A DNA stretch of 64,000 nt. Source: Thioalbus denitrificans (GTDB lineage: Bacteria > Pseudomonadota > Gammaproteobacteria > DSM-26407). The stretch covers positions 152,712 through 216,711 of the forward strand of contig NZ_QPJY01000003.1 in assembly GCF_003337735.1 (NCBI RefSeq), read 5' to 3'. A program made the position numbers and the translations under genes. Below the pieces are notes generated by a model. It ran no database searches, was not told where the DNA came from, and saw nothing but the letters and a program-made list of their open reading frames with translations. Below are positions 32,260 to 45,798 of the stretch, piece after piece; the first letter of the stretch is position 1; each line of letters starts with the position of its first letter.

Positions 32260-33261
32260 ATGCTTCGCCTGCTCACCCGACTGTTCGTGCTGGTGACCCT
32301 CGCCTGGGCGGTCGCCCCCGTGCAGGCCGAGATCTACCGCTGCCTCGACACCGGGGGACGCCCCCTGTTCCAGGATCGTCCCTGCGCCGGCGCGCCCCCC
32401 GCAGCGCCCGCGCCGGCGGCGGCCGCCGCGCCCACGGCGGACAGCCGCCAGCCGCGGCATTTCCTGTGGCGGGTGGAGGGCGACGGCGGCCAGGCCTGGC
32501 TGCTGGGCTCCCTGCACTACGGCCACCCCGATCTCTACCCCCTGCCCCCGGTCATGGAGGAGGCGTTCGACACCTCCGGCGCGCTGGTGGTCGAGGCCAA
32601 CGTGCGCGATGCCGATCCGGCCGAGATGCTGACCCTGCTCAGCGAGCAGGGGGTCTACAACGACGGCTCCACCCTGCGCGACCACCTCGCCCCGGAGACC
32701 TGGACCCGCCTGGAGGCGGTCATCGGCGAGCTCGGCCTGCCGCCGGAGATCATCCTCCACCAGCGGCCCTGGCTGGCGTCCCTGACCGTGACCGCCCTGG
32801 CGCTGAAACGCTCCGGCCTGGACGAGAGCCTGGGCATCGACCGCCACTTCCTCGATCGCGCCGGCAGCACCAAGCCGATACTCGAGCTGGAGTCGGTGCG
32901 CGGGCAGATCCGGCTGCTGCAGGCGCTCACCGAAGCCGACCAGGAGCGGATGCTGGAGCAGACCCTAGCCGACCTCGACGCGGTGCAGCCCTACTTCACC
33001 GCCCTGGCCGATGCCTGGACCCGCGGCGACGCGGAGGCCCTGCGGCTGCTGACCCTGGAGCAGATGGCGCGCGAGCCCGGCGGGAAGGCGCTGCAGGAAC
33101 GCCTGTTCACGGAACGCAACGCCGCCATGGCCGGCCGGGTGGCCGAGCTCCTGCGCCGGGGCGGCAGCTATTTCGTGGTGGTGGGCGCCGGACACCTGGT
33201 GGGCAGCGACGGGATCGTGGCGCGGCTGCAGCGGCAGGGCTACCGCGTCCGCCAGCACTGA
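32260..33261 (+). CDS. TraB/GumN family protein with DUF4124-like N-terminus (second copy)
   Basis: A 333-residue secreted protein: signal peptide (residues 1-24), a DUF4124-like segment (EIYRCLDTGGRPLFQDRPCAG with a Cys pair) and a low-complexity Pro/Ala linker, then the TraB domain (HFLWRVEGDGGQAWLLGSLHYG, and VVVGAGHLVGSDGIVARLQR near the end). By eye it shares about 45-50% of residues with the copy at 30447-31433, so it is a tandem duplication split by truC. ATG 32260. Function unproven. Confidence 0.85.
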   Translation: MLRLLTRLFVLVTLAWAVAPVQAEIYRCLDTGGRPLFQDRPCAGAPPAAPAPAAAAAPTADSRQPRHFLWRVEGDGGQAWLLGSLHYGHPDLYPLPPVMEEAFDTSGALVVEANVRDADPAEMLTLLSEQGVYNDGSTLRDHLAPETWTRLEAVIGELGLPPEIILHQRPWLASLTVTALALKRSGLDESLGIDRHFLDRAGSTKPILELESVRGQIRLLQALTEADQERMLEQTLADLDAVQPYFTALADAWTRGDAEALRLLTLEQMAREPGGKALQERLFTERNAAMAGRVAELLRRGGSYFVVVGAGHLVGSDGIVARLQRQGYRVRQH

Positions 33262-33324
33262 GGCGGACGACGACAGCCGCAGCGGCGGGGGCGGAACCGG
33301 CCCGCCCCTTCGCCAGGCCCGGAT

Positions 33325-33399
33325 ATGCCCATGAAGTCGCGTTTCTTCCAGCTGGCCGTGGGCCGGCGCTTCGAGCTCGATGGCGAGAACTGGACATAG
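33325..33399 (+). CDS. Possible small ORF upstream of oxyR
   Basis: ATG at 33325 (or 33331) gives MPMKSRFFQLAVGRRFELDG followed by ENWT, ending at a TAG. The pattern R-F-x-L-x-V-G-x-R-F-E resembles the start of small proteobacterial proteins that usually run longer, so this could be a truncated remnant or a real short peptide. GGCCCGGAT upstream is a poor ribosome site. Weak. Confidence 0.25.
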   Translation: MPMKSRFFQLAVGRRFELDGENWT

Positions 33400-33448
33400 G
33401 GAAAATCGACGGTTATACATTTGATAATCGTCACCACCTATTCCCGCC

Positions 33449-34408
33449 ATGAATCTGCGTGATCTCCGCTATTTCGTGGCCATTGCCGAAACGCTCCACT
33501 TCGGCAAGGCGGCCGAGCGCTGCTTCGTGAGCCAGCCGACCCTCTCCGGCCAGCTCCGCAAGCTGGAGGAGTCGCTCGGCGTCACGCTGTTCGAGCGCAC
33601 CAGCAAGTCGGTGACCATCACCCCCATCGGCACCTCTCTCCTCGCCCACGCCCGCCGCACCCTGGAGGAGGCCGACGCCCTCACGGAGGCCGCGCGTACC
33701 CACCGCGATCCCCTCGCCGATCCCCTGCGCCTCGGGGCCCTGCCCACCATCAGTCCCTACCTGATGCCCCTCATCCTGAGGCCCCTGCGCGAACGCCACC
33801 CGCAACTGCGACTGGTGCTCTCCGAGGAGCTGACCCAACAGCTCCTGGAGCGGCTGGACAAGCACGAGCTCGATGCCGCCCTCATCGCCACGCCCGTGGA
33901 CGACCCGGACCTGGTGGCGCGCCCCCTGTTCGACGAGCCCTTCTGGCTCGCCCACCCCAGCAACCATCCTCTCTACACGAAGGAGAGCATCACCCGGGCG
34001 GACCTGGAGTCGCTGGACGTGCTGATGCTGGCCGGCGGCCACTGCCTGGCCGACCAGGTGCGGGAGGTGTGCCGGCTCGCGGAGCGCAAGTCCGAAGGCG
34101 CCATGGCCGACCTGCGCGCGGCCAGCCTGGAGACGCTGCTGCAGCTGGTGGGAGCCGGGTTCGGCTGCACCCTGGTGCCGGCCCTGGCGATGCGCGGCAC
34201 CTGGATGACCGACGCCGGGGTGGTGGTGCGGAAGCTGGACCTGCCCGACGCCTACCGGCGCGTATCGCTGGTCTGGCGCCGCACCTTCCCGCGGGCGGCG
34301 GCGCTGGAGGTGGTCATGGAGGCCATACTCGCCAACCTGCCCAACACGGTCCGGCCGCTGGATCGCGAGGGGAACCCCGTCGCCGTCACCCGCCGGCCGC
34401 GCCGGTAG
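33449..34408 (+). CDS. oxyR: OxyR peroxide sensor
   Basis: A 319-residue LysR regulator. The HTH is MNLRDLRYFVAIAETLHFGK with AAERCFVSQPTLSGQLRKLE. Cysteines fall at C199 (GGHCLADQ) and C208 (REVCRL), exactly the peroxidatic and resolving positions of E. coli OxyR, with the surrounding ADQVRE loop. It activates peroxide-defence genes when oxidised. ATG 33449 with a weak ribosome site. Orphan: no ahpC, katG or dps gene is adjacent, but rubrerythrin, peroxiredoxin and hemerythrin genes lie within 12 kb. Confidence 0.93.
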   Translation: MNLRDLRYFVAIAETLHFGKAAERCFVSQPTLSGQLRKLEESLGVTLFERTSKSVTITPIGTSLLAHARRTLEEADALTEAARTHRDPLADPLRLGALPTISPYLMPLILRPLRERHPQLRLVLSEELTQQLLERLDKHELDAALIATPVDDPDLVARPLFDEPFWLAHPSNHPLYTKESITRADLESLDVLMLAGGHCLADQVREVCRLAERKSEGAMADLRAASLETLLQLVGAGFGCTLVPALAMRGTWMTDAGVVVRKLDLPDAYRRVSLVWRRTFPRAAALEVVMEAILANLPNTVRPLDREGNPVAVTRRPRR

Positions 34409-34473
34409 CCTGCCGGACTCGAGCGATCGTGGCGAGCCGGGCGCAGTAGATCGGCCTCGGATCCGGCAGGTTC

Positions 34474-35070
34474 CTAGTACAGGTCCAGCGGCGGGTCCGC
34501 GAAGGGTGCCGGGGCGGGCGCCGGAGCGCCATCGCCCTGCCGCAGGCTGTCGCGCAGGTGGAGCACGATCTGGTTCCCCACGGCGTCGAAGAAGCGGCGG
34601 TAGAAGGCCCGGTCCTGCACGGTCTCCGACTTCACCTTCACCGGGCTGCGGGTGGAACCGATGGGAATGCCCAGCGAACCGACGCTCGGGATGCCCAGGT
34701 TCGAGGTCTGGCGCTGGGTCTGCAGCTCGTTCACCGTCTGCTGGGCGCTGGCATAGACCGTCGCGCTGCCGTCGGGGTTGGCGATGCAGCTGGCGCGCAG
34801 CTCCAGCACCACATTGTTCTCGTCGTCGGGCTGGTACTCCTTGATCGCCCGCACCTCCTCGCCGTGATCGGGCTCGCGCAGGGTGTAGCCGGCGCCGAGC
34901 AGCGCCCGCCGCACCGACTCGCAGGCGAGCTCCTCGCCCGCCTCGTAGCGCTTGCTGAAGTAGGAGTCGAGATCGAACCGCTCGCCGCGGTAGACGCTCG
35001 GCGCACCGCCGCAGGCGCCCAGCAGCAGCGCGGCGGCCAGGAGGACTGGTACAAGTGAAGGCACGGCCAT
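34474..35070 (-). CDS. DUF2242 lipoprotein
   Basis: A 198-residue lipoprotein. The signal peptide (residues 1-20, VPVLLAAALLLGACGG) ends in the lipobox LGAC, so Cys20 is lipidated. The rest matches the DUF2242 pattern: ACESVRRALLGAGYTLREPD, a segment ending ASCIANPDGSATVYASAQQT and KSETVQDRAFYRRFFDAV. The C-terminal 20 residues are Pro/Ala-rich. Outer-membrane or periplasmic; function unknown. Convergent with oxyR, 65 bp between stops. ATG 35070. Confidence 0.88.
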   Translation of the reverse strand: MAVPSLVPVLLAAALLLGACGGAPSVYRGERFDLDSYFSKRYEAGEELACESVRRALLGAGYTLREPDHGEEVRAIKEYQPDDENNVVLELRASCIANPDGSATVYASAQQTVNELQTQRQTSNLGIPSVGSLGIPIGSTRSPVKVKSETVQDRAFYRRFFDAVGNQIVLHLRDSLRQGDGAPAPAPAPFADPPLDLY

Positions 35071-35179
35071 GGCTCGACAATGACCCGGAGCTGCAAGGAG
35101 GGGAATACTATAGTGCCGCCGTTCCGGCCCCGCCAGCCCTTTTCAAGCGGGCCGGACTCCGCGTCCGGCCGGCGCGCCC

Positions 35180-35208
35180 TTGACTATTCGGAACGTGCGT
35201 TCTAGTTT
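35180..35208 (+). promoter_or_regulatory. tetR promoter with embedded operator
   Basis: TTGACT (35180-35185), 17-bp spacer and TAGTTT (35203-35208). The palindrome GGAACGTGCGTTCT (35190-35203) lies in the spacer, so repressor binding would occlude RNA polymerase: autoregulation. It matches the site at 35829-35842 in 11 of 14 bases. Confidence 0.65.
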
Positions 35209-35229
35209 GATCGGGAACCAGGGAGCAGA

Positions 35230-35811
35230 ATGATGCCGAGACCCCGCAGCTACGACGAAACCACCCTGCTGGACACCGCGATGCAGATGTTCTGGTCCCG
35301 CGGCTTCGAGCAGACCTCCATCAGCGAGCTGGTGGCCGAGACGGGCGTGAACCGCGCCAGCCTCTATGCCGCCTATCCCGACAAGCGCGCGCTGTTCCTG
35401 GCCTCGGTGCAGCACTACCTGGAGCAGGTGAGCCGGGAGAACGTGGAACGGCTCCGCAGCGTGCAGCCCGCGGCGGAGGCCGTGCGCGGGTTTTTCCTCG
35501 ATCTGGCCGGCGCTCCGCCGCGGCGCGCCGGCAAGGGCTGCCTGCTCACCAACTCCGCGGTGGAGTTCGGCAACGGCGACCCGGAAATCTCCAGGCTCGT
35601 GCGCCGCGCCTTCACGCGGATGGAACGGGTCCTGGCCGAGCGGCTCACGGAGGCCCGGCAGGACGGACAGCTGGCCGCCGGCGTGGAGCCCGCCGCCTAT
35701 GCCCGCCAGCTGGTGGTGCTGATCCAGGGGCTCCGGGTCATGGCCCGCGTCGGCGCCGGGCGACAACTGCTCATGGACGCCGTGGAGAGCGCCCTGCAGC
35801 CGCTGCGGTAA
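35230..35811 (+). CDS. TetR family regulator of the peroxiredoxin gene
   Basis: A 193-residue TetR regulator: HTH at residues about 9-55 (YDETTLLDTAMQMFWSRGFE, QTSISELVAETGVNRASLYA) and a C-terminal domain (from about 80, FFLDLAGAPPRRAGKGCLL). Cys at about 100 (GCLLTNSAV) is typical of the AcrR/PsrA-like group with a conserved GCLL. Start ATG 35230 or 35233 with GGGAGCAG upstream. It controls itself and the following peroxiredoxin gene through shared palindromes (35190-35203, 35829-35842). The inducer is not known; a thiol-reactive ligand is possible. Confidence 0.9.
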   Translation: MMPRPRSYDETTLLDTAMQMFWSRGFEQTSISELVAETGVNRASLYAAYPDKRALFLASVQHYLEQVSRENVERLRSVQPAAEAVRGFFLDLAGAPPRRAGKGCLLTNSAVEFGNGDPEISRLVRRAFTRMERVLAERLTEARQDGQLAAGVEPAAYARQLVVLIQGLRVMARVGAGRQLLMDAVESALQPLR

Positions 35812-35828
35812 TTTTTTTGTCTTATAAC

Positions 35829-35842
35829 AGAACGTACATTCC
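35829..35842 (+). promoter_or_regulatory. Second TetR operator (before peroxiredoxin gene)
   Basis: AGAACGTACATTCC, a near-perfect palindrome matching the site at 35190-35203 in the core GAACGTNCRTTC. It overlaps the predicted start of a promoter with TATAAC at 35823-35828 and lies 18 bp before the peroxiredoxin ATG. Confidence 0.65.
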
Positions 35843-35859
35843 ACAATGGAGGATTACCC

Positions 35860-36390
35860 ATGAGCAAGCTGATGCCCCGCCAGCCGGTCCCGGAACTGGC
35901 TGTCGACACCCTGTCCGGAACGCGCTGGGAGCTCGCCGGCTCGCAGCCCGCCAGCTTCACCCTGGTGGTCTTCTACCGCGGCCTCCACTGCCCCATCTGC
36001 AAGGGCTACATCGGCGAGCTGGACCGGCTGGTTGACGATTTCCGCGAGCGCGGCGTGACGGTCATCGCCGTCAGCAGCGACACGGCCGGGCGCGCGCGCC
36101 GGACCCGGGAGGAGTGGGGGCTGGAGAAGCTGGAGATCGGCTACGGCCTCGGGCTGGACCAGGCCCGCGAGTGGGGCCTGTACGTCTCCGGCAGCCGCGG
36201 GAAGACCTCGCTCGGCATCGAGGAGCCGGAACGGTTCAGCGAGCCCGGGGTGTTCCTGGTGCGGCCCGACGGCACGCTCTACTGGGCCGCGGTGCAGACC
36301 ATGCCCTTCGCCCGCCCCCACTTCCGCGAAATGCTCGCCGCCCTGGATTTCGTGAAGAAGAACGACTACCCCGCCCGCGGCGAGGCGTAA
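35860..36390 (+). CDS. Peroxiredoxin-like AhpC/TSA family protein
   Basis: A 176-residue thioredoxin-fold protein. The motif YRGLHCPICKGYIGELDRLV (about residues 44-63) puts the reactive cysteines as CPxC, resembling a peroxiredoxin-like family with a TlpA-like pair rather than the PxxxTxxC of Prx. VIAVSSDTAGRARRTREEWG and GVFLVRPDGTLYWAAVQTMP follow. It may reduce peroxide or a disulfide. ATG 35860 with TGGAGGAT upstream. Sole target of the TetR gene 48 bp upstream. Confidence 0.85.
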   Translation: MSKLMPRQPVPELAVDTLSGTRWELAGSQPASFTLVVFYRGLHCPICKGYIGELDRLVDDFRERGVTVIAVSSDTAGRARRTREEWGLEKLEIGYGLGLDQAREWGLYVSGSRGKTSLGIEEPERFSEPGVFLVRPDGTLYWAAVQTMPFARPHFREMLAALDFVKKNDYPARGEA

Positions 36391-36411
36391 TCCCCGGCCG
36401 GTTTTTTTCCT

Positions 36412-36547
36412 TTCAACCGCCACGGAGACACGGAGGCCACAGAGGCGGGGCTTTCTGTCGGGAACCGCACCCGGCTCATCGCTCCGGGCGGCGCGGTCCG
36501 CAATCATAATCTCCCGCCTTGCTCCGCGCCTCCGTGGTGAATCCGGA
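36412..36547. repeat. Inverted-repeat element with CCACGGAG motif
   Basis: The left side reads TTTCAACCGCCACGGAGACAC then GGAGG; the right ends with GCGCCTCCGTGGTGAATCCGG, its imperfect complement (the CCACGGAG / CTCCGTGG core is exact). About 130 bp with a C-rich interior and no coding gene. Similar CCACGGAGACACGGAG sequences recur in many unrelated bacterial genomes as intergenic repeats (recollection, not checked). Confidence 0.55.
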
Positions 36548-36563
36548 CCGACCGCGGGCTTGC

Positions 36564-37832
36564 TCACTCCGGCTCGGCGGCGAGGGTCGCGCGGAAGCAG
36601 GTGCCGCCGCCTTGGCGGGGGAGGCAGGTCACGTCGCCGCCATGGCGGCGGGCGATCTGGCGCACCAGGGCCAGGCCGAGCCCCGCGCCGCCGCCCTGCC
36701 CCTCGCGCCGCCCGGCTGGCCGGTAGAAGGGCTCGAAGATGCGCTCCCGCTCCGTCTCGGGCACGCCGGGGCCGCGATCGCAGATCCGCAGGTCGGCACC
36801 GCCCGCCTCCACCCGGGCCAGGAACGCCTCCACCGGCGTGCCGCCGCCGTGGCGGCGGGCATTCTCCAGCAGGTTGCGGACCAGCCGCCGCAGCAGCCGC
36901 CCGTCGCCCGTGACGGTGACCGGCTCGCCCTCCAGGCCCGCGTCCACCCGGGCGCACTCCTCCGCCAGCAGCCCCAGCAGGTCCACCGCCTCGTCGTGCC
37001 GCTGCCGGTCGGGCGCATCGAGCCGGCTGGCCAGGAGGATCTCGTCGATAAGGGTGTCGAGCTCGGCGATATCGCCCGCCACCCGCGCCCGCAGGGCGGC
37101 CGGATCGCCGCCGCCCGGCAGCTCCAGCGCCATGCGGATGCGCGCCAGGGGCGAGCGCAACTCGTGGGAGGCGTTGGCCAGCAGGCCCTTGTGGGCGCCC
37201 ACCAGCCGCTCGATGCGCTCCGCGGCGCGGTTGAAGCTGCGCGCCAGCGCGGCCACCTCGTCGCGCCCCTCCACCTTCACCCGCGCGCCGAGATCGCCGG
37301 CGCCGAGCGCGTCCACCCGCCGCTGCAGCCGCTCCAGCCGCCGGGTGATGCGGCGGACCACGGGATAGGCCGCCACCGCCACCGCCAGGGCCAGCAGGGC
37401 CAGCATCAGCAGCGCGCCGAAGGCCCGCCCCTGCGTCCCGCGCAGGTAGTGCACCATCAGCCAGCGCCCGTCGGGCAGGGCCACCGCCCAGGTGGGGCCG
37501 GTGCCGCGGTTGCGGACCCAGCCGGGCGCGCTGCGCCCCGGCGCCGGGGGCGGCAGCGCCGCGCCCACCACGGCGAGGCGTACGCCATCGGCGCCGTAGA
37601 GGGTCAGCTCCGCCGGGAACCGCGCCCCCAGCCGTTCCAGGGCCGCCTGCTGGTCGGCGGCGGATGCCGCCGGGGGCGGCAGCAGCTCGGCCGCCACCGC
37701 GCCCACACCGTCCAGCACCCGGCGGTCCTGCACCGTGTCGGCCACCAGCAGCCAGGCGCTGCCCGCCAGCAGGCTGAACAGCAGCAGGCTGCCCACCACG
37801 GTGAGGTAGACGTGCAGATAGAGCCGGCGCAT
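36564..37832 (-). CDS. Sensor histidine kinase (CpxA/RstB-like)
   Basis: A 422-residue two-membrane-span kinase: TM1 at about residues 8-30, a periplasmic sensor of about 100 residues, TM2 at about 145-165, HAMP (about 166-218), H-box ANASHELRSPLARIRMALEL (His about 225), N-box RLVRNLLENARRHGG and G-boxes DRGPGVPETERERIFEPFY and GGAGLGLALVRQIARRHGG. ATG 37832 overlaps the response regulator stop by one base (TGATG); an in-frame GTG at 37835 is also possible. Last gene of the spy-like/RR/HK operon. Confidence 0.9.
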   Translation of the reverse strand: MRRLYLHVYLTVVGSLLLFSLLAGSAWLLVADTVQDRRVLDGVGAVAAELLPPPAASAADQQAALERLGARFPAELTLYGADGVRLAVVGAALPPPAPGRSAPGWVRNRGTGPTWAVALPDGRWLMVHYLRGTQGRAFGALLMLALLALAVAVAAYPVVRRITRRLERLQRRVDALGAGDLGARVKVEGRDEVAALARSFNRAAERIERLVGAHKGLLANASHELRSPLARIRMALELPGGGDPAALRARVAGDIAELDTLIDEILLASRLDAPDRQRHDEAVDLLGLLAEECARVDAGLEGEPVTVTGDGRLLRRLVRNLLENARRHGGGTPVEAFLARVEAGGADLRICDRGPGVPETERERIFEPFYRPAGRREGQGGGAGLGLALVRQIARRHGGDVTCLPRQGGGTCFRATLAAEPE

Positions 37833-38527
37833 CACTCCCCGTCCTGCGCCCGGGCGAAGACGTAGCCGGCGCCGCGCACGGTGATGATGCGGCGCGGATG
37901 CTTCGGGTCGTCCTCGATGGCGGCGCGGATGCGGGAGACGTGCACGTCGATGCTGCGGTCGAACGCCTCCAGGGCCTCGCCCTTCACCAGTTCCATCAGC
38001 GCCTCGCGGCTCAGCACCCGCCCGGCATTGCGGGCCAGCGCCAGGAGCAGCTCGAACTGGTAGCCGGTGAGCGGGCGCGGCTCGCCGTCCAGGCGCGCCT
38101 CGCGGGCGCCGGGGTCGATCTCCAGGCGTCCGAAGCGCAGCAGCGGGTCGCCGCGGCCGCCGGGCGCGCGCCGGCGCAGCACCGCCCGCAGCCGGGCCAG
38201 CAGCTCCCGCGGCTCGAAGGGCTTGGGCAGGTAGTCGTCGGCGCCCAGTTCCAGCCCCACCACCCGGTCCATGGCGTCACCGCGGGCGGTGAGCATGAGG
38301 ATGGGCATGTCCGACCCGGCGCGCACCCGCCGGCACACCTCGAACCCGTCCAGGTCCGGCAGCATCACGTCGAGAATGAGGGCGGCGAAGGGTTCGCGCC
38401 GGAGCAGGTCGAGGCCGGGCAGGGCCTCGGGACGGTGGGTGACCCGGAAGCCGGCGGCGCCGAGGTACTCGGCCACCATTCCGGCCAGCCGCTCGTCGTC
38501 CTCGATCATCAGGATCCGTTCGCCCAT
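37832..38527 (-). CDS. OmpR-family response regulator (CpxR/RstA-like)
   Basis: A 231-residue response regulator. The receiver has D10/D11, phosphoacceptor D53 (LILDVMLPDLDGFEV) and K103 (DDYLPKPFEPREL). The DNA-binding winged helix (about 130-225) has LLALARNAGRVLSREALMEL and RSIDVHVSRIRAAIEDDPKH. Partner of the downstream kinase. ATG 38527 is preferred to 38539 for its position before the ERILMIEDD pattern. The upstream spy-like gene suggests an envelope-stress role. Confidence 0.92.
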   Translation of the reverse strand: MGERILMIEDDERLAGMVAEYLGAAGFRVTHRPEALPGLDLLRREPFAALILDVMLPDLDGFEVCRRVRAGSDMPILMLTARGDAMDRVVGLELGADDYLPKPFEPRELLARLRAVLRRRAPGGRGDPLLRFGRLEIDPGAREARLDGEPRPLTGYQFELLLALARNAGRVLSREALMELVKGEALEAFDRSIDVHVSRIRAAIEDDPKHPRRIITVRGAGYVFARAQDGE

Positions 38528-38610
38528 TCCCGCTCCCACGCCAGACGCCGGGCGGCCGTCAGGGCGGCCGCCCGGCTCTCCATCACTGTCTTCAGACTAC
38601 CCGCGGCGGC

Positions 38611-39150
38611 TCAGCCGCGGAAGCGCCGGATGCGTTCGGCCAGCGCCGCGCGCTGCTCCGGGGTCAACACATCGGCCACGTCGGCCAGGGCCCGGGTCAG
38701 GCGCGTCGAGGCCTGCTCCGCCAGTTCCAGCTCCTCGGCCCGCAGCGCCTCCACGGCGCCGCGATCCACGGCGGGCGCGGTCAGCAGCTCCAGCCAGGCG
38801 GCACGGTTGGCCTCGTGGCGTTCGCGCAGGGGCCGCAGGTCGTCGATGGCGGCCCGTACGACCGCCTTCACCTGCGCCTTCTGGGTCTCGTCGGCATCGA
38901 TCCGGCTCAGCACCCACTCGGCCCCGAACTCGGCCCGCTCGTGCACCCGGGTGGGATCCTGCATGCCCTGGCGGGCATGTGTCCAGGGGCCGTGGCCGCA
39001 CCAGCCGGGGCCGGCGTGGCTCAGGGTGCCGACCGCGGTGCCGCCCAGCAGGGCGCCCACCACGCCGGCGATGATGGGGCCGCGCCAGCGGCGGGGCCGG
39101 CGGGTCGGTGCGTCGCGGCTGTTGCCGCCGTTGGAAGTCTCGTTGGTCAT
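38611..39150 (-). CDS. Spy/CpxP-like periplasmic protein
   Basis: A 179-residue protein: hydrophilic N-terminus (residues 1-25), one membrane segment (IIAGVVGALLGGTAVGTL) and a helical Spy/CpxP-like domain (from about 70) with DADETQKAQVKAVVRAAIDD, LRERHEANRAAWLELL and a second LTPEQRAALAERIRRF unit, the LTxEQ motif of the family. Such proteins are metal- or misfold-responsive chaperones or sensors. ATG 39150, about 80 bp ahead of the response regulator, so it probably belongs to the same regulon and may feed back on the kinase, as CpxP does. Confidence 0.8.
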   Translation of the reverse strand: MTNETSNGGNSRDAPTRRPRRWRGPIIAGVVGALLGGTAVGTLSHAGPGWCGHGPWTHARQGMQDPTRVHERAEFGAEWVLSRIDADETQKAQVKAVVRAAIDDLRPLRERHEANRAAWLELLTAPAVDRGAVEALRAEELELAEQASTRLTRALADVADVLTPEQRAALAERIRRFRG

Positions 39151-39454
39151 GGCTCGCTCCAGTGCTCTGCTCGGAAACACGGCTCGATCAATCCGCTCGG
39201 TGGTGTGGGTCGGGAGCCTGTCGGACCCGGGCTGCACCATCGCGCCGGAGGGAGAGTGAAGCCCGCCGCGATCACCCGGGTCCGACAGGCTCCCGGCGGC
39301 ACTTGACCTGGATAGGGAGTGGCACCGCGTCGCCCACGGTGCCCAGACTAGCGGCGGGCCGTTTCCGCCGTTTGTGCGGAAGGTAAAGTTATGTAAAGGG
39401 GGCAGATGCCAGTGATCAGTTGCCAGTTGATGGAAACGGCTTACTGGAGACGGG
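39151..39454. other. 304-bp intergenic region holding a REP-like hairpin
   Basis: No gene. It contains a large inverted repeat (39211-39295) and, near 39400-39430, a CAGTGATCAGTTGCCAGTTG stretch of repeat-like sequence next to the start of the UvrA terminator side. The spy-like promoter should also lie here. Confidence 0.4.
39211..39295. repeat. REP-like large inverted repeat
   Basis: Arms of 21 bp, CGGGAGCCTGTCGGACCCGG then G, and its exact complement, enclose 43 bp that itself has a smaller ATCGCG/CGCGAT pair. Total 85 bp, perfect arms. GCCTGTCGGACCCGG palindromes of this kind resemble REP/BIME units; no transposase (RAYT) gene is in this window. Confidence 0.6.
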
Positions 39455-45040
<5,586 letters not shown>

Positions 45041-45077
45041 GGCTGTTCACAGGGAGGATGGGTGTCGGCGGCGGGAA

Positions 45078-45620
45078 TCAGGCGCGGGCCGCGGCCGTGG
45101 ACCGGCGCAGCGCCCGCCCGCGCGGGGCGCGCTTCCACCAGTGGTAGTGGCTACCCTCGGCGGAGACCGACTCGTGGGGCCGGTAGCGGCGCCGGCCCTC
45201 CCCGTCGAGTCGCAGGAAGCCCCAGTCCCTGCACTTGCCGCCATGCATGAACAGGGTCCAGGCCTCGCCCCCCTCGGGCAGTACCACCCGGTGGAAGTCG
45301 CCGCCGCCGATGCGGTTGAAGCGCCCCGGCCGCACCGGCCGCTCCACCACCCGCTCGCCCGCCTCCGCCGGGGCCAGCAGCAGCTCGCGGTAGCCGCCCG
45401 CCAGCACCCAGCTCAGCGCCCACGGCCAGGGGTGGTCGTGCAGGCCGCGGTCGGGATCGCTGGCCACGAAGCGGTGGAGATAGACCCCGCCGCCGCCGGG
45501 CAGGCGCAGCAGATGGTAGCGCTCCAGGTAGGGCTCGCCGTGGTGGCCGTTGATGATCCGGCAGCGCAGCCAGCCGCTGAGGCGGTAGAGGAGGGCGGAG
45601 AAGCGGGTCGTGGGTCGCAT
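45078..45620 (-). CDS. Cupin-like protein of unknown function
   Basis: A 180-residue soluble protein. The central region has YLHRFVASDPDRGLHDHPWP (HDHPW), GGYRELLLAP, a GRFNRIGGGDFHRVVL segment and WTLFMHGGKCRDWGFLRLDG, the pattern of a double-stranded beta-helix cupin with possible metal-binding His residues. I do not recognise a characterised family. ATG 45620 has CGAAGGA 6 bases upstream; a start at 45647 is less likely. It ends 38 bp before uvrA on the same strand, but a link between the two is not evident. Confidence 0.65.
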   Translation of the reverse strand: MRPTTRFSALLYRLSGWLRCRIINGHHGEPYLERYHLLRLPGGGGVYLHRFVASDPDRGLHDHPWPWALSWVLAGGYRELLLAPAEAGERVVERPVRPGRFNRIGGGDFHRVVLPEGGEAWTLFMHGGKCRDWGFLRLDGEGRRRYRPHESVSAEGSHYHWWKRAPRGRALRRSTAAARA

Positions 45621-45798
45621 GGCGGTCCTTCGGGGTTCCTGGGCCACGGGATCATAACCCGGTTCGCCGGTCGGTTACCCCATCGGAGCCAATGTCCGGA
45701 CCCCGCACCACGATGGGGCGGCCCGTCCCGCGGCCCGTTCTTACGAACGGCGGCCGGTACCGGCCGGGCCCGACCGCCTGTAGTCGACCATGCCACCC

